Below are positions 34,084-42,704 of a stretch of DNA of 64,000 bases, one piece after another (the stretch's first letter is position 1; every line of letters begins with the position of its first letter). The stretch is from Nocardioides sp. GY 10127 (GTDB taxonomy: Bacteria; Actinomycetota; Actinomycetes; Propionibacteriales; Nocardioidaceae). The notes under the pieces were generated by a model. It saw only the letters and a list, made by a program, of their open reading frames with translations, was not told the origin of the DNA and did no database searches. A program made the position numbers and the translations under genes. Location of the stretch: positions 558,001-622,000 of the forward strand of contig NZ_STGL01000005.1 in assembly GCF_004919085.1 (NCBI RefSeq), given 5' to 3'.

Positions 34084-35394
34084 TCACGGGACGATGGCGA
34101 GCCGGGCGATGCCGAGGTCGACGACGGAGTCGACGTCGGTGCCGTCCAGCAGGGTCACCCGCAGCGGGATCGCCTGGATGCCGTCGGGGTAGCGCTGCAC
34201 GAGGCCGGTCTCGATCTTGGCGAGGCCGCCCGGGATCTCGACGACCTGGCCGTCGAGGTCCTCCGCGCTCATCTCCTCGCCGTCCATGGTGGCGCCGAGG
34301 ATGCGCGTGGTCGCGGTGCGCTCCAGCGTGCCGTCGGCGTGCTTGGTGACGTGGACGGAGGCCTTGGCGACGTCGATCGTGAGGGGGCCGATGGTGAGGC
34401 CGTTGAGCTCCGCGTTCTCGGTGCCGTGGGCCTGGAGGTCGGTCTGCTTGCTGCGCTGCCACAGCGTCGCCGCGTCGACGGAGAGGCCCTGGGAGTTCAG
34501 CATGTCGGTGGTGTCCGCGGCGCCGTCGACCTGCTTGGCGTCGTCGGTGCCGGCGCACGGCATCACCTGGTTGACGACCCGGCCGACCTTCACGAGGTCA
34601 CCGAGGACCCGGCCCTTGATCGCGGAGGCGGAGCCGCGGAAGGCGCCGACGGGTGCGCCGACCTGCATCTGCGCGGTGGAGCGGGCCACGTGGATCACGG
34701 TGCCGGTCGCCAGCAGCGTGATCTTGGCGGCCGCCGAGTAGACGAAGGAGTGCTCGGAGGTGACGTTCTTGGCGTTGCGGCCGAGCTCGATCGTGGCGAG
34801 GCCGGGGATGGTGATCGGGGTGTCCGCGTCCGGGATCTCGAACTCCATCGGGTCGCCCGCGGCCGGGGTGAGGACGATGCGCCCGATCTGGTTGTCGGTG
34901 ACGCCGGAGAAGCCGTCGGGGCCGTGGATCGCGCGGGCGGTGGAGCGCAGTCCCTGGATGGAGAGGGTGCCGAGGTCGGTCTGCGCGAGGACGATCTCGG
35001 CGACCTTCTCGGTGGCGACGGTCTCGACGATCCCCTCCTTCGGCCTGCGCAGGGTGCGGTTGTGGGAGGTGACGCCGCGGACGGTCGCGACGTCCTCGGG
35101 CAGCTGCGCCTCGGTGACGAAGTTGCGGCTGCCCTCGCCGGCGAGCGTGGTGCAGGCGGTGACGGCGAGGCCGGTGCGCTCGGAGTCGAGCGGGATCTGG
35201 CCGCCGCGCACCGAGGTGCCGTAGCCGTTGGCCTTCATGCCGAACTGGGTGGGGGTGCCGCCGCTGTCGGAGACGGCCGCCTGGGCGGTGGAGGGGGCGA
35301 GAGCGACGGAGGCGCCCAGGGCGGCGCAGGCGATGCCGGCGACGACGTGGGCGAGCGGGCGGCGCCGACGGTTGGTCATGTGATGGGGGGACAT
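34084..35394 (-). CDS. Secreted choice-of-anchor P family protein
   Basis: 436 residues with a clear signal peptide: basic start MSPHHMTNRRRRP, hydrophobic LAHVVAGIACAALGASVALAP and probable cleavage after STAQA (about residue 39). The mature part starts FGMKANGYGTSVRGG and contains LAVTACTTLAGEGSRN, the pattern of choice-of-anchor P proteins, which are secreted beta-rich proteins with variable sorting tails. Here no LPXTG or C-terminal hydrophobic anchor is visible, so it is probably released or held by the wall in another way. Only two Cys occur in the mature chain, possibly a disulfide. GAGGAA six bases before the ATG at 35394 fixes the start. It is divergent from hutH. Function unknown. 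Confidence 0.75.
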   Translation of the reverse strand: MSPHHMTNRRRRPLAHVVAGIACAALGASVALAPSTAQAAVSDSGGTPTQFGMKANGYGTSVRGGQIPLDSERTGLAVTACTTLAGEGSRNFVTEAQLPEDVATVRGVTSHNRTLRRPKEGIVETVATEKVAEIVLAQTDLGTLSIQGLRSTARAIHGPDGFSGVTDNQIGRIVLTPAAGDPMEFEIPDADTPITIPGLATIELGRNAKNVTSEHSFVYSAAAKITLLATGTVIHVARSTAQMQVGAPVGAFRGSASAIKGRVLGDLVKVGRVVNQVMPCAGTDDAKQVDGAADTTDMLNSQGLSVDAATLWQRSKQTDLQAHGTENAELNGLTIGPLTIDVAKASVHVTKHADGTLERTATTRILGATMDGEEMSAEDLDGQVVEIPGGLAKIETGLVQRYPDGIQAIPLRVTLLDGTDVDSVVDLGIARLAIVP

Positions 35395-35551
35395 GAGCGT
35401 TCCTCGGTGGTCGGTCTGGATTCCCGGGCCCCCCTCCCGGAAGGGAGGGCCACGGTTGCGACTCCCCCTCTGCGTGGCCCAACGCGCCGGGCGGATGAGA
35501 GTTACGCCATATCGGTAAAGAGATCGGAATTGGTCGGACCCGAGCGAGGAA

Positions 35552-35565
35552 TCTCGTATCCGAGA
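35552..35565. promoter_or_regulatory. hutH operator
   Basis: TCTCGTATCCGAGA, arms TCTCG/CGAGA around TATC, 56 bases before the hutH ATG. The same core occurs before hutU (8222-8243) at nearly the same distance (53 bases). An A/T-richer stretch just upstream (35500-35535) may hold the -35/-10 elements. Confidence 0.75.
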
Positions 35566-35620
35566 CGCATGTGGTCCTCGGTGTCGCCTCGGGAGCCCCC
35601 GGCGCGGATTCACTGGAGGC

Positions 35621-37213
35621 ATGACGTCGACCGCCGTGCCCGCTCCCGCCGACACCACCTCCGACACCCCCCGCGAGGTCGTGGTCGGCACGGGACCGGT
35701 CACCCCCGAGCAGCTGGTCGCGGTGGCGCGGCACGGGGTCGGCGTCCGCCTGGACGAGGGGGCGCTCGCCGCCCTCGCCCACGGGCGGGACGTCGTGGAG
35801 CGGCTCGCGTCGCAGGACCGGCCGGTCTACGGCGTCTCCACCGGCTTCGGCGCCCTGGCCACGCGGCACATCCCCGTCGCGGACCGCGCCCGGCTCCAGC
35901 GCTCCCTGGTCCGCTCGCACGCGGCCGGCTCCGGCCCCGAGGTCGAGACCGAGGTCGTGCGCGGCCTCATGCTGCTGCGCCTCTCCACGCTGGCCACCGG
36001 GCGCACCGGCGTCCGCCCCGAGACGGCCGGGCTCCTGGCCGACCTGCTCACCCACCGGATCACGCCCGTCGTCCGCGAGTACGGCTCGCTCGGCTGCTCC
36101 GGCGACCTCGCCCCGCTCAGCCACGTCGCGCTCGCCCTCCTCGGCGAGGGAGAGGTCCGGGACGCCGCGGGCACCCTCCTGCCCGCCGCCGACGCGCTCG
36201 CCGCCGCCGGGCTCGCCCCGGTGGAGCTCGGCGCCAAGGAGGGGCTCGCCCTCATCAACGGCACCGACGGGATGCTCGGCATGCTGCTCATGGCCGCGGC
36301 CGACCTGCGTCTCCTGCTCGACACCGCGGACGTCGCCGCGGCGATGAGCATCGAGGGCCTGCTGGGCTCCGACCGGGTCTTCGGCGAGGCGATCGCCGCC
36401 CTGCGTCCGCACCCCGGGCAGCTGACCTCGAGCGCCCACCTCCGGGCGCTGCTGGCCGACTCGGGGATCGTCGCCTCCCACCGTGGACCCGACTGCACCC
36501 GCGTCCAGGACGCCTACTCGCTGCGCTGCACCCCGCAGGTCCACGGCGCGGCTCGCGACACGCTCGCGCACGCCGAGGCCGTGGCCGGGCGCGAGCTGGC
36601 CAGCACGGTCGACAACCCCGTCCTCGTCGGCGACGACGTCGAGTCCAACGGCAGCTTCCACGGGGCACCCGTCGGCTACGTCCTGGACTTCCTCGCCATC
36701 GCCGTCGCCGACGTGGCCTCGATCAGCGAGCGCCGCACCGACCGGTTCCTCGACGCCGCCCGCAACCACGGCCTGCCGCCGTTCCTGGCGCACGACCCCG
36801 GCGTCGACTCGGGCCTCATGATCGCGCAGTACACCGCCGCGGGGATCGTCTCGGAGCTCAAGCGCCTCGCCGTGCCGGCCTCGGTCGACTCCATCCCCTC
36901 CAGCGCCATGCAGGAGGACCACGTGTCGATGGGCTGGGCGGCCGCACGCAAGCTCCGCCGGGCCGTGGACGGGCTCACCCGCGTGCTGGCCGTCGAGGTG
37001 CTCACCGCCGCCCGCGGCGTGGAGCTCCGCTCGCCGCTGGTCCCCGCCCCGGCCTCGGCCGCCGTCGTCTCGCTGCTGCACGCGCACGGCGTGGCCGGCC
37101 CGGGCCCGGACCGGTTCACCTCGCCCGACATCGAGACCGTCGTCGGGCTGGTCGGCTCCGGCGCGGTCGTGGCCGCGGCCCGCGCGGCGCTGCCGGACGG
37201 CGCGCTCGCCTGA
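35621..37213 (+). CDS. hutH: Histidine ammonia-lyase
   Basis: 530 residues, the first enzyme of histidine degradation (histidine to urocanate plus ammonia). Motifs: YGVSTGFGAL (Tyr70), the MIO-forming triad in GSLGCSGDLAPLSH (Cys159-Ser160-Gly161 instead of the usual Ala-Ser-Gly), EGLALINGT, DNPVL, and SSAMQEDHVSMG. Cys at the first MIO position is, as I recall, also seen in Streptomyces HutH, so it is probably functional. The gene is 22 kb from the other hut genes but shares their operator. A disordered 20-residue N-terminus precedes the conserved part. It ends in short GCC-rich direct repeats. Confidence 0.95.
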   Translation: MTSTAVPAPADTTSDTPREVVVGTGPVTPEQLVAVARHGVGVRLDEGALAALAHGRDVVERLASQDRPVYGVSTGFGALATRHIPVADRARLQRSLVRSHAAGSGPEVETEVVRGLMLLRLSTLATGRTGVRPETAGLLADLLTHRITPVVREYGSLGCSGDLAPLSHVALALLGEGEVRDAAGTLLPAADALAAAGLAPVELGAKEGLALINGTDGMLGMLLMAAADLRLLLDTADVAAAMSIEGLLGSDRVFGEAIAALRPHPGQLTSSAHLRALLADSGIVASHRGPDCTRVQDAYSLRCTPQVHGAARDTLAHAEAVAGRELASTVDNPVLVGDDVESNGSFHGAPVGYVLDFLAIAVADVASISERRTDRFLDAARNHGLPPFLAHDPGVDSGLMIAQYTAAGIVSELKRLAVPASVDSIPSSAMQEDHVSMGWAAARKLRRAVDGLTRVLAVEVLTAARGVELRSPLVPAPASAAVVSLLHAHGVAGPGPDRFTSPDIETVVGLVGSGAVVAAARAALPDGALA

Positions 37214-37293
37214 GCCGCGTGACCCGCCTGAGCCGCCTGAGCCGCCTGGCCCCCTGACGCGCCTGACCCGCCCGGCCCGCCTGGCCCGCCGGA
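37214..37293. repeat. Short tandem repeats after hutH
   Basis: A run of degenerate 9-10-bp units of the type CCGCCTGAG / CCGCCTGGC fills the convergent gap between hutH and dtd. Confidence 0.6.
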
Positions 37294-37303
37294 CCGAGCC
37301 CGC

Positions 37304-37735
37304 TCAGCGCGGGCTGTCGAGGACCAGCGTGATCGGCCCGTCGTTGACGGAGGCGACCTGCATGTCGGCGCCGAAGACCCCGCGCTCCACGTGCGCGCCG
37401 AGGCGCGCCAGCTCGGCGCAGAACGCCTCGTACAGCGGCTCGCTCACGGGGCCGGGGGCGGCGGCGCCCCAGGACGGGCGTCGGCCCTTGCGGGCGTCCC
37501 CGTAGAGCGTGAACTGGCTGACCACGAGCACGGGCGCGCCCTCCTCGGAGGCGGAGCGCTCGTCGCGCAGCAGCCGCAGCTCCCACACCTTCCGGGCCGT
37601 CCAGGCGACGTCGGCCGGGCCGTCGTCGTGGGTGATGCCGAGGTAGCAGAGCAGCCCGGGCACGTCGGTCGCGCCGACCACCTGGCCCCCCACGGTCACC
37701 GACGCGGACAGGGTGCGCTGGACGACGGCTCGCAT
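37304..37735 (-). CDS. dtd: D-aminoacyl-tRNA deacylase
   Basis: 143 residues, normal for DTD. It removes D-amino acids (and glycine mischarged on tRNA-Ala) from tRNA by a chiral-proofreading RNA-based mechanism. Both active-site motifs are present: [18 protein letters not shown] (SQFTLYG) and the C-terminal [11 protein letters not shown] (family G-P motif). The N-terminus [17 protein letters not shown] is characteristic. The ATG at 37735 is preceded by CAGGAT six bases upstream. It is divergent from a conserved small actinobacterial gene over 59 bp. Confidence 0.94.
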   Translation of the reverse strand: MRAVVQRTLSASVTVGGQVVGATDVPGLLCYLGITHDDGPADVAWTARKVWELRLLRDERSASEEGAPVLVVSQFTLYGDARKGRRPSWGAAAPGPVSEPLYEAFCAELARLGAHVERGVFGADMQVASVNDGPITLVLDSPR

Positions 37736-37794
37736 GGCGTCATCCTGCCGCGCCGCCCGGGGGCGCCCGGTGGTGGGCCTCCTAGGCTGGAGAC

Positions 37795-38100
37795 GTGGAC
37801 GACGCGGTGGAGCCCCTGCTCGCTCGGCTGCCGCTCGGCGCCAGCGAGGTGCGCTACCGCGGCGCGCGCTGGTCGGTGACCCGCACCAGCCTGCTCGGCG
37901 GGCGCTCCCAGAAGGTCCTGGCCCACGAGCTCGGCGGCACGGGCCTGGTGAGCGCGAACCTCTACGTCGGGGAGGACGGCCTCGAGCGGTTCCGGCCGTG
38001 CGAGATGCCGGCCGAGGTGGTCCTGGACTTCCTCGCCGGCTGCGTCCCGGTGGCGGCTCCGCCCACAGGGGGGTGGCAGGCGGAGCCGCCTCCGGTGTGA
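37795..38100 (+). CDS. Conserved actinobacterial hypothetical protein next to dtd
   Basis: 101 residues: [51 protein letters not shown] and [19 protein letters not shown] recognise the pattern G-G-R-S-x-K-x-x-A-x-E-L-G-G-T and P-C-E-M-P as a small conserved actinobacterial family often near dtd, with no known function. The GTG start has TAGGCT six bases upstream, again a leaderless type. The last 20 residues (Pro/Gly-rich) are not conserved in feel. Confidence 0.7.
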   Translation: MDDAVEPLLARLPLGASEVRYRGARWSVTRTSLLGGRSQKVLAHELGGTGLVSANLYVGEDGLERFRPCEMPAEVVLDFLAGCVPVAAPPTGGWQAEPPPV

Positions 38101-38107
38101 CGCAGTT

Positions 38108-38123
38108 CACCACGAACGTGGTG
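38108..38123. terminator. Short hairpin after the dtd-neighbour gene
   Basis: CACCACG-AA-CGTGGTG, 7-bp stem with a two-base loop, in the convergent gap before the RDD gene. Confidence 0.4.
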
Positions 38124-38224
38124 CTGGCGCTACCCCCTGAGAGGTCTTTTCAGCCCACCTCGCGACCTGGGAATCGCTCGCGTCGTCGCAGGTCAGGTGC
38201 CGGTCGCCGCGTCTGGGCGGCGGC

Positions 38225-39577
38225 TCAGGCCTCCCAGTCGGGGCCCTGGCGCTCCAGGAAGGCGGAGAGGGGCCCGGGCAGCTCGGCCGCCCGCTCGCCC
38301 CAGTCGTAGACCTCGCAGGTGCCCGCCACCAGGTCGTGCAGCGTCCGGTGGGCGGGGTGCAGCAGCCCGAGCACGAACCCGGCCCCGAGCAGCAGGGCGC
38401 TGAACGGGAACGCCACCGTGCGCACGAGCGCCTGTCGCACGGCCAGCACCGCGCCGTCCGCCGAGACCACCCGCAGGCCGACGAGGGCCTTGCCCGGGGT
38501 GCGCCCGGCGATCGCCAGGCTGGCGAACAGGTACAGCGCGGCCCAGGAGAGCAGGGCGGCCAGGGCCAGCGGGGGGTAGCCCTGGGTGTCGCCGAAGGAG
38601 ACCCCGAGGAAGACCTGCGAGAGGAAGCCCGTGCCGGCGACGGCCAGGGTGTAGGACGTCGTGACGGCCGCGACGTCGAGGCCGGCGGCCACGAGGCGGG
38701 TGGCGGCGCCCGCGTAGTGCCCGGTGACGGAGCGCCGGCGGGCCCGGGCCCCGGCCTCGCCCGAGGGCTGCTCCGGGCGGACGAGTCGCTCGGGACCCTC
38801 CGGCTGGGCGGCGGGGTCGCGTCGCAGCAGCGGCGCCAGCAGGCGCCCGAGCAGGCGGTCGATGATGACGTCGAGCGCCACCAGCTGGCGGCGGGCGAGG
38901 TCGAGCGCGGAGCCGGCGAGCTGGTTGGTGCTGTCGGCGATGAGGTCGGGGACGCCGGAGCGCTTCACCGCGGCCTCGAGGTCGACGCGGGCGAGCACGG
39001 CGTCGAGGTCGACCCGGGCCAGGACGGCGTCGAGGTCGACGCGGGCCATCACCGCGTCCAGGTCCACGCCGGCGAGGACGGCGTCCAGGTCGACGCGCTG
39101 GACGAGGGCGGTGGCGTCCACCCGCTCCAGCAGCCGGTCGGGGTCGACCCGGTCGAGCACCGCGTCGAGGTCGACGCGCTTGAGCAGGGCCTCGAGGTCG
39201 ACCCGCGCCAGGACGGCGTCGAGGTCGACGCGGGCGAGCACCTCGTCGAGGTCCACGCCGGCGAGGACGGCGTCCAGGTCGACGCGCCGGACGAGGGCGG
39301 TGGCGTCCACCCGCTCCAGCAGCCGGTCGGGGTCGACCCGGTCGAGCAGCCGGTTCGGGTCCACCCGGTCGAGCAGGGCGTCGGGGTCGACCCGGGCCAG
39401 CAGCCGGTCGGGGTCCACGCGGTCGAGGAGGCGGTTCGGGTCGACGCGGTCGAGCAGGGCGTTGGGGTCCACCTGGTCCAGGACGACGTCCGGGTCGACC
39501 ACGCTCACGACGCGCTCGGTCACTCCACCGGCGAGGCGGTGGAGGAATCCGGCCTTCTCGCCGCCTGCCTCGGGCAT
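38225..39577 (-). CDS. RDD-family membrane protein with 20 nonapeptide repeats
   Basis: 450 residues. After 27 residues, a run of 20 uninterrupted nine-residue repeats (28-207) of the form D-[PL]-[DN]-x-[LV]-[LV]-x-x-V, for example DPDRLLERV and DLDAVLARV. A linker follows, then an RDD domain (about 285-435) with three hydrophobic segments and the conserved Arg and Asp residues (AATRLVAAGLDVAAV, FASLAIAGRTPGKALVGLRV, HPAHRTLHDLVAGTCEVYDW). RDD proteins are membrane proteins, some linked to Na+/H+ exchange; their roles are mostly unknown. The repeat is probably a helical or solenoid domain. TAGCGT seven bases before the ATG suggests a leaderless message. Repeats 7-12 and 14-20 are a higher-order duplication. 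Confidence 0.88.
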   Translation of the reverse strand: MPEAGGEKAGFLHRLAGGVTERVVSVVDPDVVLDQVDPNALLDRVDPNRLLDRVDPDRLLARVDPDALLDRVDPNRLLDRVDPDRLLERVDATALVRRVDLDAVLAGVDLDEVLARVDLDAVLARVDLEALLKRVDLDAVLDRVDPDRLLERVDATALVQRVDLDAVLAGVDLDAVMARVDLDAVLARVDLDAVLARVDLEAAVKRSGVPDLIADSTNQLAGSALDLARRQLVALDVIIDRLLGRLLAPLLRRDPAAQPEGPERLVRPEQPSGEAGARARRRSVTGHYAGAATRLVAAGLDVAAVTTSYTLAVAGTGFLSQVFLGVSFGDTQGYPPLALAALLSWAALYLFASLAIAGRTPGKALVGLRVVSADGAVLAVRQALVRTVAFPFSALLLGAGFVLGLLHPAHRTLHDLVAGTCEVYDWGERAAELPGPLSAFLERQGPDWEA

Positions 39578-39651
39578 GCTCCGCACGCTAGCGCGTGCGA
39601 ACGCCCGCGGCACGCGTTCGGTGCAGGACGGCCGGCGGGCAGGGGCGCGGC

Positions 39652-40518
39652 TCAGCCCAGCGCCCGCACGGCCTCGGCGATCGCGAGCGTCCGGCGCGCG
39701 GACTCCACGTGCAGGTTCTCGACCATCTTGTTCTTGTAGGTCACCACGCCGGACCCGGCGCCCGCCTCGAAGGCCGCGATGAGCCCCTCGGCGTCCGTGA
39801 CCGCCTCGGGGCTGGGGGCGAAGGTGTCGTTGGCGGGGCCGACCTGGGCGGGGTGGATGAGCGTCTTGCCGTCGAAGCCCAGCCGGCGGCCCTGGACGCA
39901 CTCGGCGAGGAAGCCCGCCTCGTCCCTGGTGTCGTTGAAGACGCCGTCGAGCACCTGGATGCCGGCCTCGCGGGCGGCCAGCAGGCTGAGCCGCAGCGAG
40001 GTGAGCAGCGGCTCGCGACCCGGCACGTGCTCGGCGTAGAGCTCCTTGACCAGGTCGTTGGTGCCCATGACGAGCACGGACAGCCGCTCGGAGGCCGAGG
40101 CGATGGCGCGGACGTCGAACACGGCCGTCGGCGTCTCGATCATCGCCCACAGGCGCGTGTGGTCGGGCGCGCCGGCCTTCTCCAGCGCCTCGACCAGGGC
40201 GTGCACCTCCGCGGCGCTGTTGACCTTGGGCACGACGACGGCGTCGGGGCCCGCGGCGGCGACGGCCGCCAGGTCGTCCGCGTGCCAGGCGGTGCCGATC
40301 CCGTTGACCCGGACGGTGAGCGTCCGGCGTCCGTACTCGCCGGAGGCGGCAGCGGCGCAGACCGCCTCGCGGGCCTCGGGCTTGGCGTCGGGCGCCACGG
40401 CGTCCTCGAGGTCGAGGATGAGGCCGTCGCAGGCGATGCTCTTGGCCTTCTCCAGCGCGCGGGCGTTGGAGCCCGGCATGTAGAGGACGCTGCGCAGCAC
40501 GCTGATCTCGGTGGTCAC
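39652..40518 (-). CDS. CitE-like CoA ester lyase (HpcH/HpaI family)
   Basis: 288 residues of the citrate lyase beta subunit-like family. Active-site features: SVLYMPGSNARALEKA at the N-terminus, GLILDLEDAVAPDAK (Asp/Glu), RTLTVRVNGIG (Arg), LWAMIETPTAVFD (metal Glu), VMGTNDLVKEL (metal Asp) and GKTLIHPAQ. Members cleave or form malyl-CoA, methylmalyl-CoA or citramalyl-CoA, or hydrolyse the products. It begins four bases after the stop of a larger homologue, so the two are co-transcribed; such pairs occur as lyase plus thioesterase-like protein. No other genes of the ethylmalonyl-CoA pathway are visible, so the substrate is uncertain. Confidence 0.85.
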   Translation of the reverse strand: MTTEISVLRSVLYMPGSNARALEKAKSIACDGLILDLEDAVAPDAKPEAREAVCAAAASGEYGRRTLTVRVNGIGTAWHADDLAAVAAAGPDAVVVPKVNSAAEVHALVEALEKAGAPDHTRLWAMIETPTAVFDVRAIASASERLSVLVMGTNDLVKELYAEHVPGREPLLTSLRLSLLAAREAGIQVLDGVFNDTRDEAGFLAECVQGRRLGFDGKTLIHPAQVGPANDTFAPSPEAVTDAEGLIAAFEAGAGSGVVTYKNKMVENLHVESARRTLAIAEAVRALG

Positions 40519-40522
40519 GGCG

Positions 40523-41629
40523 TCAGGCCTCCTGCTCGGTCGGGGCGTCGGTCGTGGGGATGGCGTCGTAGAGCGCCTTGAGGTCCGGGTCGATCGCGGC
40601 GAGCTGCTCGGCCAGCTCGACCATGACCAGGCACTGCTTGAGGGAGGCGTCGTCCTCCATCTTGCCGTCCAGCATCACCGCGCCGGTCCCGTCGCCCATG
40701 GCGGCCACGACCCGGCGGGCGTGCGCGACGTCCTCGACGCTGGGGGAGAAGACGCGGTGCGCGATGGCGACCTGCTTGGGGTGCAGGCTCCAGGTGCCCA
40801 CGCAGCCGAGCAGGAAGGCGTTGCGGAACTGGTCCTCGCACGCGACCACGTCCGTGATGTCGCCGAAGGGCCCGTAGTAGGGGTAGATCCCGTGGGTCGC
40901 GCAGGCGTCGACCATCCGCGCGATCGTGTAGTGCCACAGGTCCTGCTGGAAGATCGAGCGCGGGCCGTCGATGGCGCCGTCCACCGGGTCCTGCCGGACG
41001 AGGTAGCCGGGGTGGCCACCGCCGACCCGGGTGGTCTTCATCCGCCGGTCGGCGGCGAGGTCGGCGGGGCCGAGCGAGAGCCCCTGCATCCGCGGCGAGG
41101 CGCCGCAGATCTCCTCGACGTTCGCGACGCCGCGGGCGGTCTCCAGGATCGCGTGCACGAGGATCGGCCGGGTCAGGCCCGCCTTCGCCTCGAGCTGGGC
41201 GAGCAGTCGGTCGACGTAGTGGATGTCCTCGGGGCCCTGCACCTTCGGCACCATCACCACGTCGAGCCGGTCGCCGATGGCGGGGACGAGGGTGAGCAGG
41301 TCGTCCAGCGCCCACGGGCTGTCGAGGGCGTTGATCCGGGTCCAGAGCTGGGTCGGGGAGTCGGGGCCGCCCAGGGTCGGGGTGTCCTGCGCGATGCGCA
41401 CGAGGCCCTCGCGCGCGGCGAGCTTGTTGTCGGCCTTGACCGCGTCCTCGAGATTGCCGAGCAGCACGTCCACGGTGCCGACCATGGCCGGCACCTTCGC
41501 CGCCATCTTGGCGTTGCTCGGGTCGAAGAAGTGGATGGCCCGGCTGGGGCGCGCGGGCACCTCGGTGGCGGGCGTCGGGGCGCCCACGGCGAGGGGGCGG
41601 AAGAAGTCCTTGGCGCTGCGGTGCGACAT
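40523..41629 (-). CDS. HpcH/HpaI aldolase family, malyl-CoA lyase-like
   Basis: 368 residues, longer than the neighbouring CitE-like protein, with the same fold: DVLLGNLEDAVKADNK, TRINALD, DVVMVPKVQG, ILETARGVANVEEI (catalytic/metal Glu), LSLGPADLAADRRMKT (Asp) and WSLHPKQVAIAH. The length and the LSLGPAD-type segment resemble L-malyl-CoA/beta-methylmalyl-CoA lyases. Probable reaction: reversible cleavage of an acyl-CoA into glyoxylate and acetyl- or propionyl-CoA. I chose the ATG at 41629 because MSHRSAKDFFRPLAVG is a conserved start and TACGTT lies seven bases upstream (leaderless). First gene of a two-gene operon. Confidence 0.85.
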   Translation of the reverse strand: MSHRSAKDFFRPLAVGAPTPATEVPARPSRAIHFFDPSNAKMAAKVPAMVGTVDVLLGNLEDAVKADNKLAAREGLVRIAQDTPTLGGPDSPTQLWTRINALDSPWALDDLLTLVPAIGDRLDVVMVPKVQGPEDIHYVDRLLAQLEAKAGLTRPILVHAILETARGVANVEEICGASPRMQGLSLGPADLAADRRMKTTRVGGGHPGYLVRQDPVDGAIDGPRSIFQQDLWHYTIARMVDACATHGIYPYYGPFGDITDVVACEDQFRNAFLLGCVGTWSLHPKQVAIAHRVFSPSVEDVAHARRVVAAMGDGTGAVMLDGKMEDDASLKQCLVMVELAEQLAAIDPDLKALYDAIPTTDAPTEQEA

Positions 41630-41712
41630 GGCTCGGAACGTAGCAGCGGTCACATCCCGGCTCTATGACTCATCTGACACCGCGGGGGCTGGCCCGCCCG
41701 CCGACACCGACC

Positions 41713-42279
41713 TCAGGCGCGGCGGCGTCGGCGCCACCAGCGCGGGCGGGCCACCGGAGGCGCCGCCGGGCTGCCGGACGTCCGCCTCAGGGCGGCCGCG
41801 CGGCGGGCGGCGCGACGCTCCTCCCACGCTGAGACCTCGGCCTCGACGTCGCGCGGCTGCGTCACGAGCGGGGGCTGGTTGTCCTGCACCGTGTAGCGGG
41901 CCCGGAGCACCCGGGCGTTGAACTCCTCGAGCACGCGCCGCACCTCGGCCTCCACTGTGAGCGCGTCGAGCTCGCCGTCGAGCAGCGCGTCGTCCTTGCG
42001 CAGCTGGAGGCTGGGCGGGAGGACGCCGGTGATCTGCTCGCGCTCCACGAGCTTGCGCACCCACCAGTCCGGGTCGTGCTGCTCGCCGAGCCCCTCCAGC
42101 GGCTTGCCGGCGCCCGGGAGATCGTCGAACTCGCCCCGGGCCATGGCGACCCGGACCTGTTCGTCGACCCACGAGGTCTGGTGCGCGATGCGGGCGGCCG
42201 CGGCGCTCTGCGTGCTGCGCTTGCGCCGCTCGGCCTCGTCGCGGGCCCGCTGGACCTCGCCCTGCGGCCTCTGCTCCAC
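41713..42279 (-). CDS. DUF1992 (DnaJC28-like conserved domain) protein
   Basis: 188 residues with the DUF1992 core at about 25-90: the D-L-P-G-x-G-K-P-L motif is intact (FDDLPGAGKPLEGL), followed by WWVRKLVEREQ and LPPSLQLRKD. Homologous to the conserved domain of eukaryotic DNAJC28, but there is no J domain. The first 30 and last 35 residues are highly charged and Arg-rich (PRWWRRRRRA). Cytoplasmic; function unknown. Confidence 0.88.
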   Translation of the reverse strand: MEQRPQGEVQRARDEAERRKRSTQSAAAARIAHQTSWVDEQVRVAMARGEFDDLPGAGKPLEGLGEQHDPDWWVRKLVEREQITGVLPPSLQLRKDDALLDGELDALTVEAEVRRVLEEFNARVLRARYTVQDNQPPLVTQPRDVEAEVSAWEERRAARRAAALRRTSGSPAAPPVARPRWWRRRRRA

Positions 42280-42366
42280 GGGGCCTCCCTGGTGCGCCGA
42301 CGTCTCGAGCGTGCCCGGCCAGCCTACGGGGGCGGCCAGTCCACGGGGGCGGTCAGGCGCGCCGGC

Positions 42367-42663
42367 TCACACGACCTCAACGGTGAGGACGACCCACGCG
42401 GTCACGACGAGCACGAACGCCGTGGCCGCGAGCACGAGGGCGCCCCGCGAGGCACGAGAGTCGCCGGCGACCAGCGCGATGCCGGCCAGGGCGCCGCAGC
42501 CGAGCAGCGGCATCGCCAGGACGGCGGTGAGGAACCCGAAGAGCTCGTGGGGGTGCCGGACGAACTCCAGCGTGCCGAAGACCGCGAGGACGAGCCCGAG
42601 GCCCCAACCGGCCACGAGCTCGGTGATCGCGATCCTGCGGAACACGGGCGGGAGCGTAGCCAC
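42367..42663 (-). CDS. Small four-helix membrane protein, hypothetical
   Basis: 98 residues with three to four hydrophobic segments (LVAGWGLGLVLAVFGTLEFV, ELFGFLTAVLAMPLLGCGALAGIALVA and GALVLAATAFVLVVTAWVVLTVEVV). The GTG at 42663 is used; a second in-frame GTG at 42645 gives MFRRIAITELVAG and is equally possible. No family recognised. It lies between the DUF1992 gene and the MFS gene, all on the same strand. Confidence 0.6.
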   Translation of the reverse strand: MATLPPVFRRIAITELVAGWGLGLVLAVFGTLEFVRHPHELFGFLTAVLAMPLLGCGALAGIALVAGDSRASRGALVLAATAFVLVVTAWVVLTVEVV

Positions 42664-42704
42664 CCGGGCTCAGGAGCGGGAGGCCCCCGGCGGCATCGAC
42701 CCGC

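Noticed and set aside
39652..41629. CoA lyase pair taken as proof of an ethylmalonyl-CoA pathway
   Set aside because: No crotonyl-CoA carboxylase/reductase, mutase or dehydrogenase of that pathway is nearby, so the substrate stays open.
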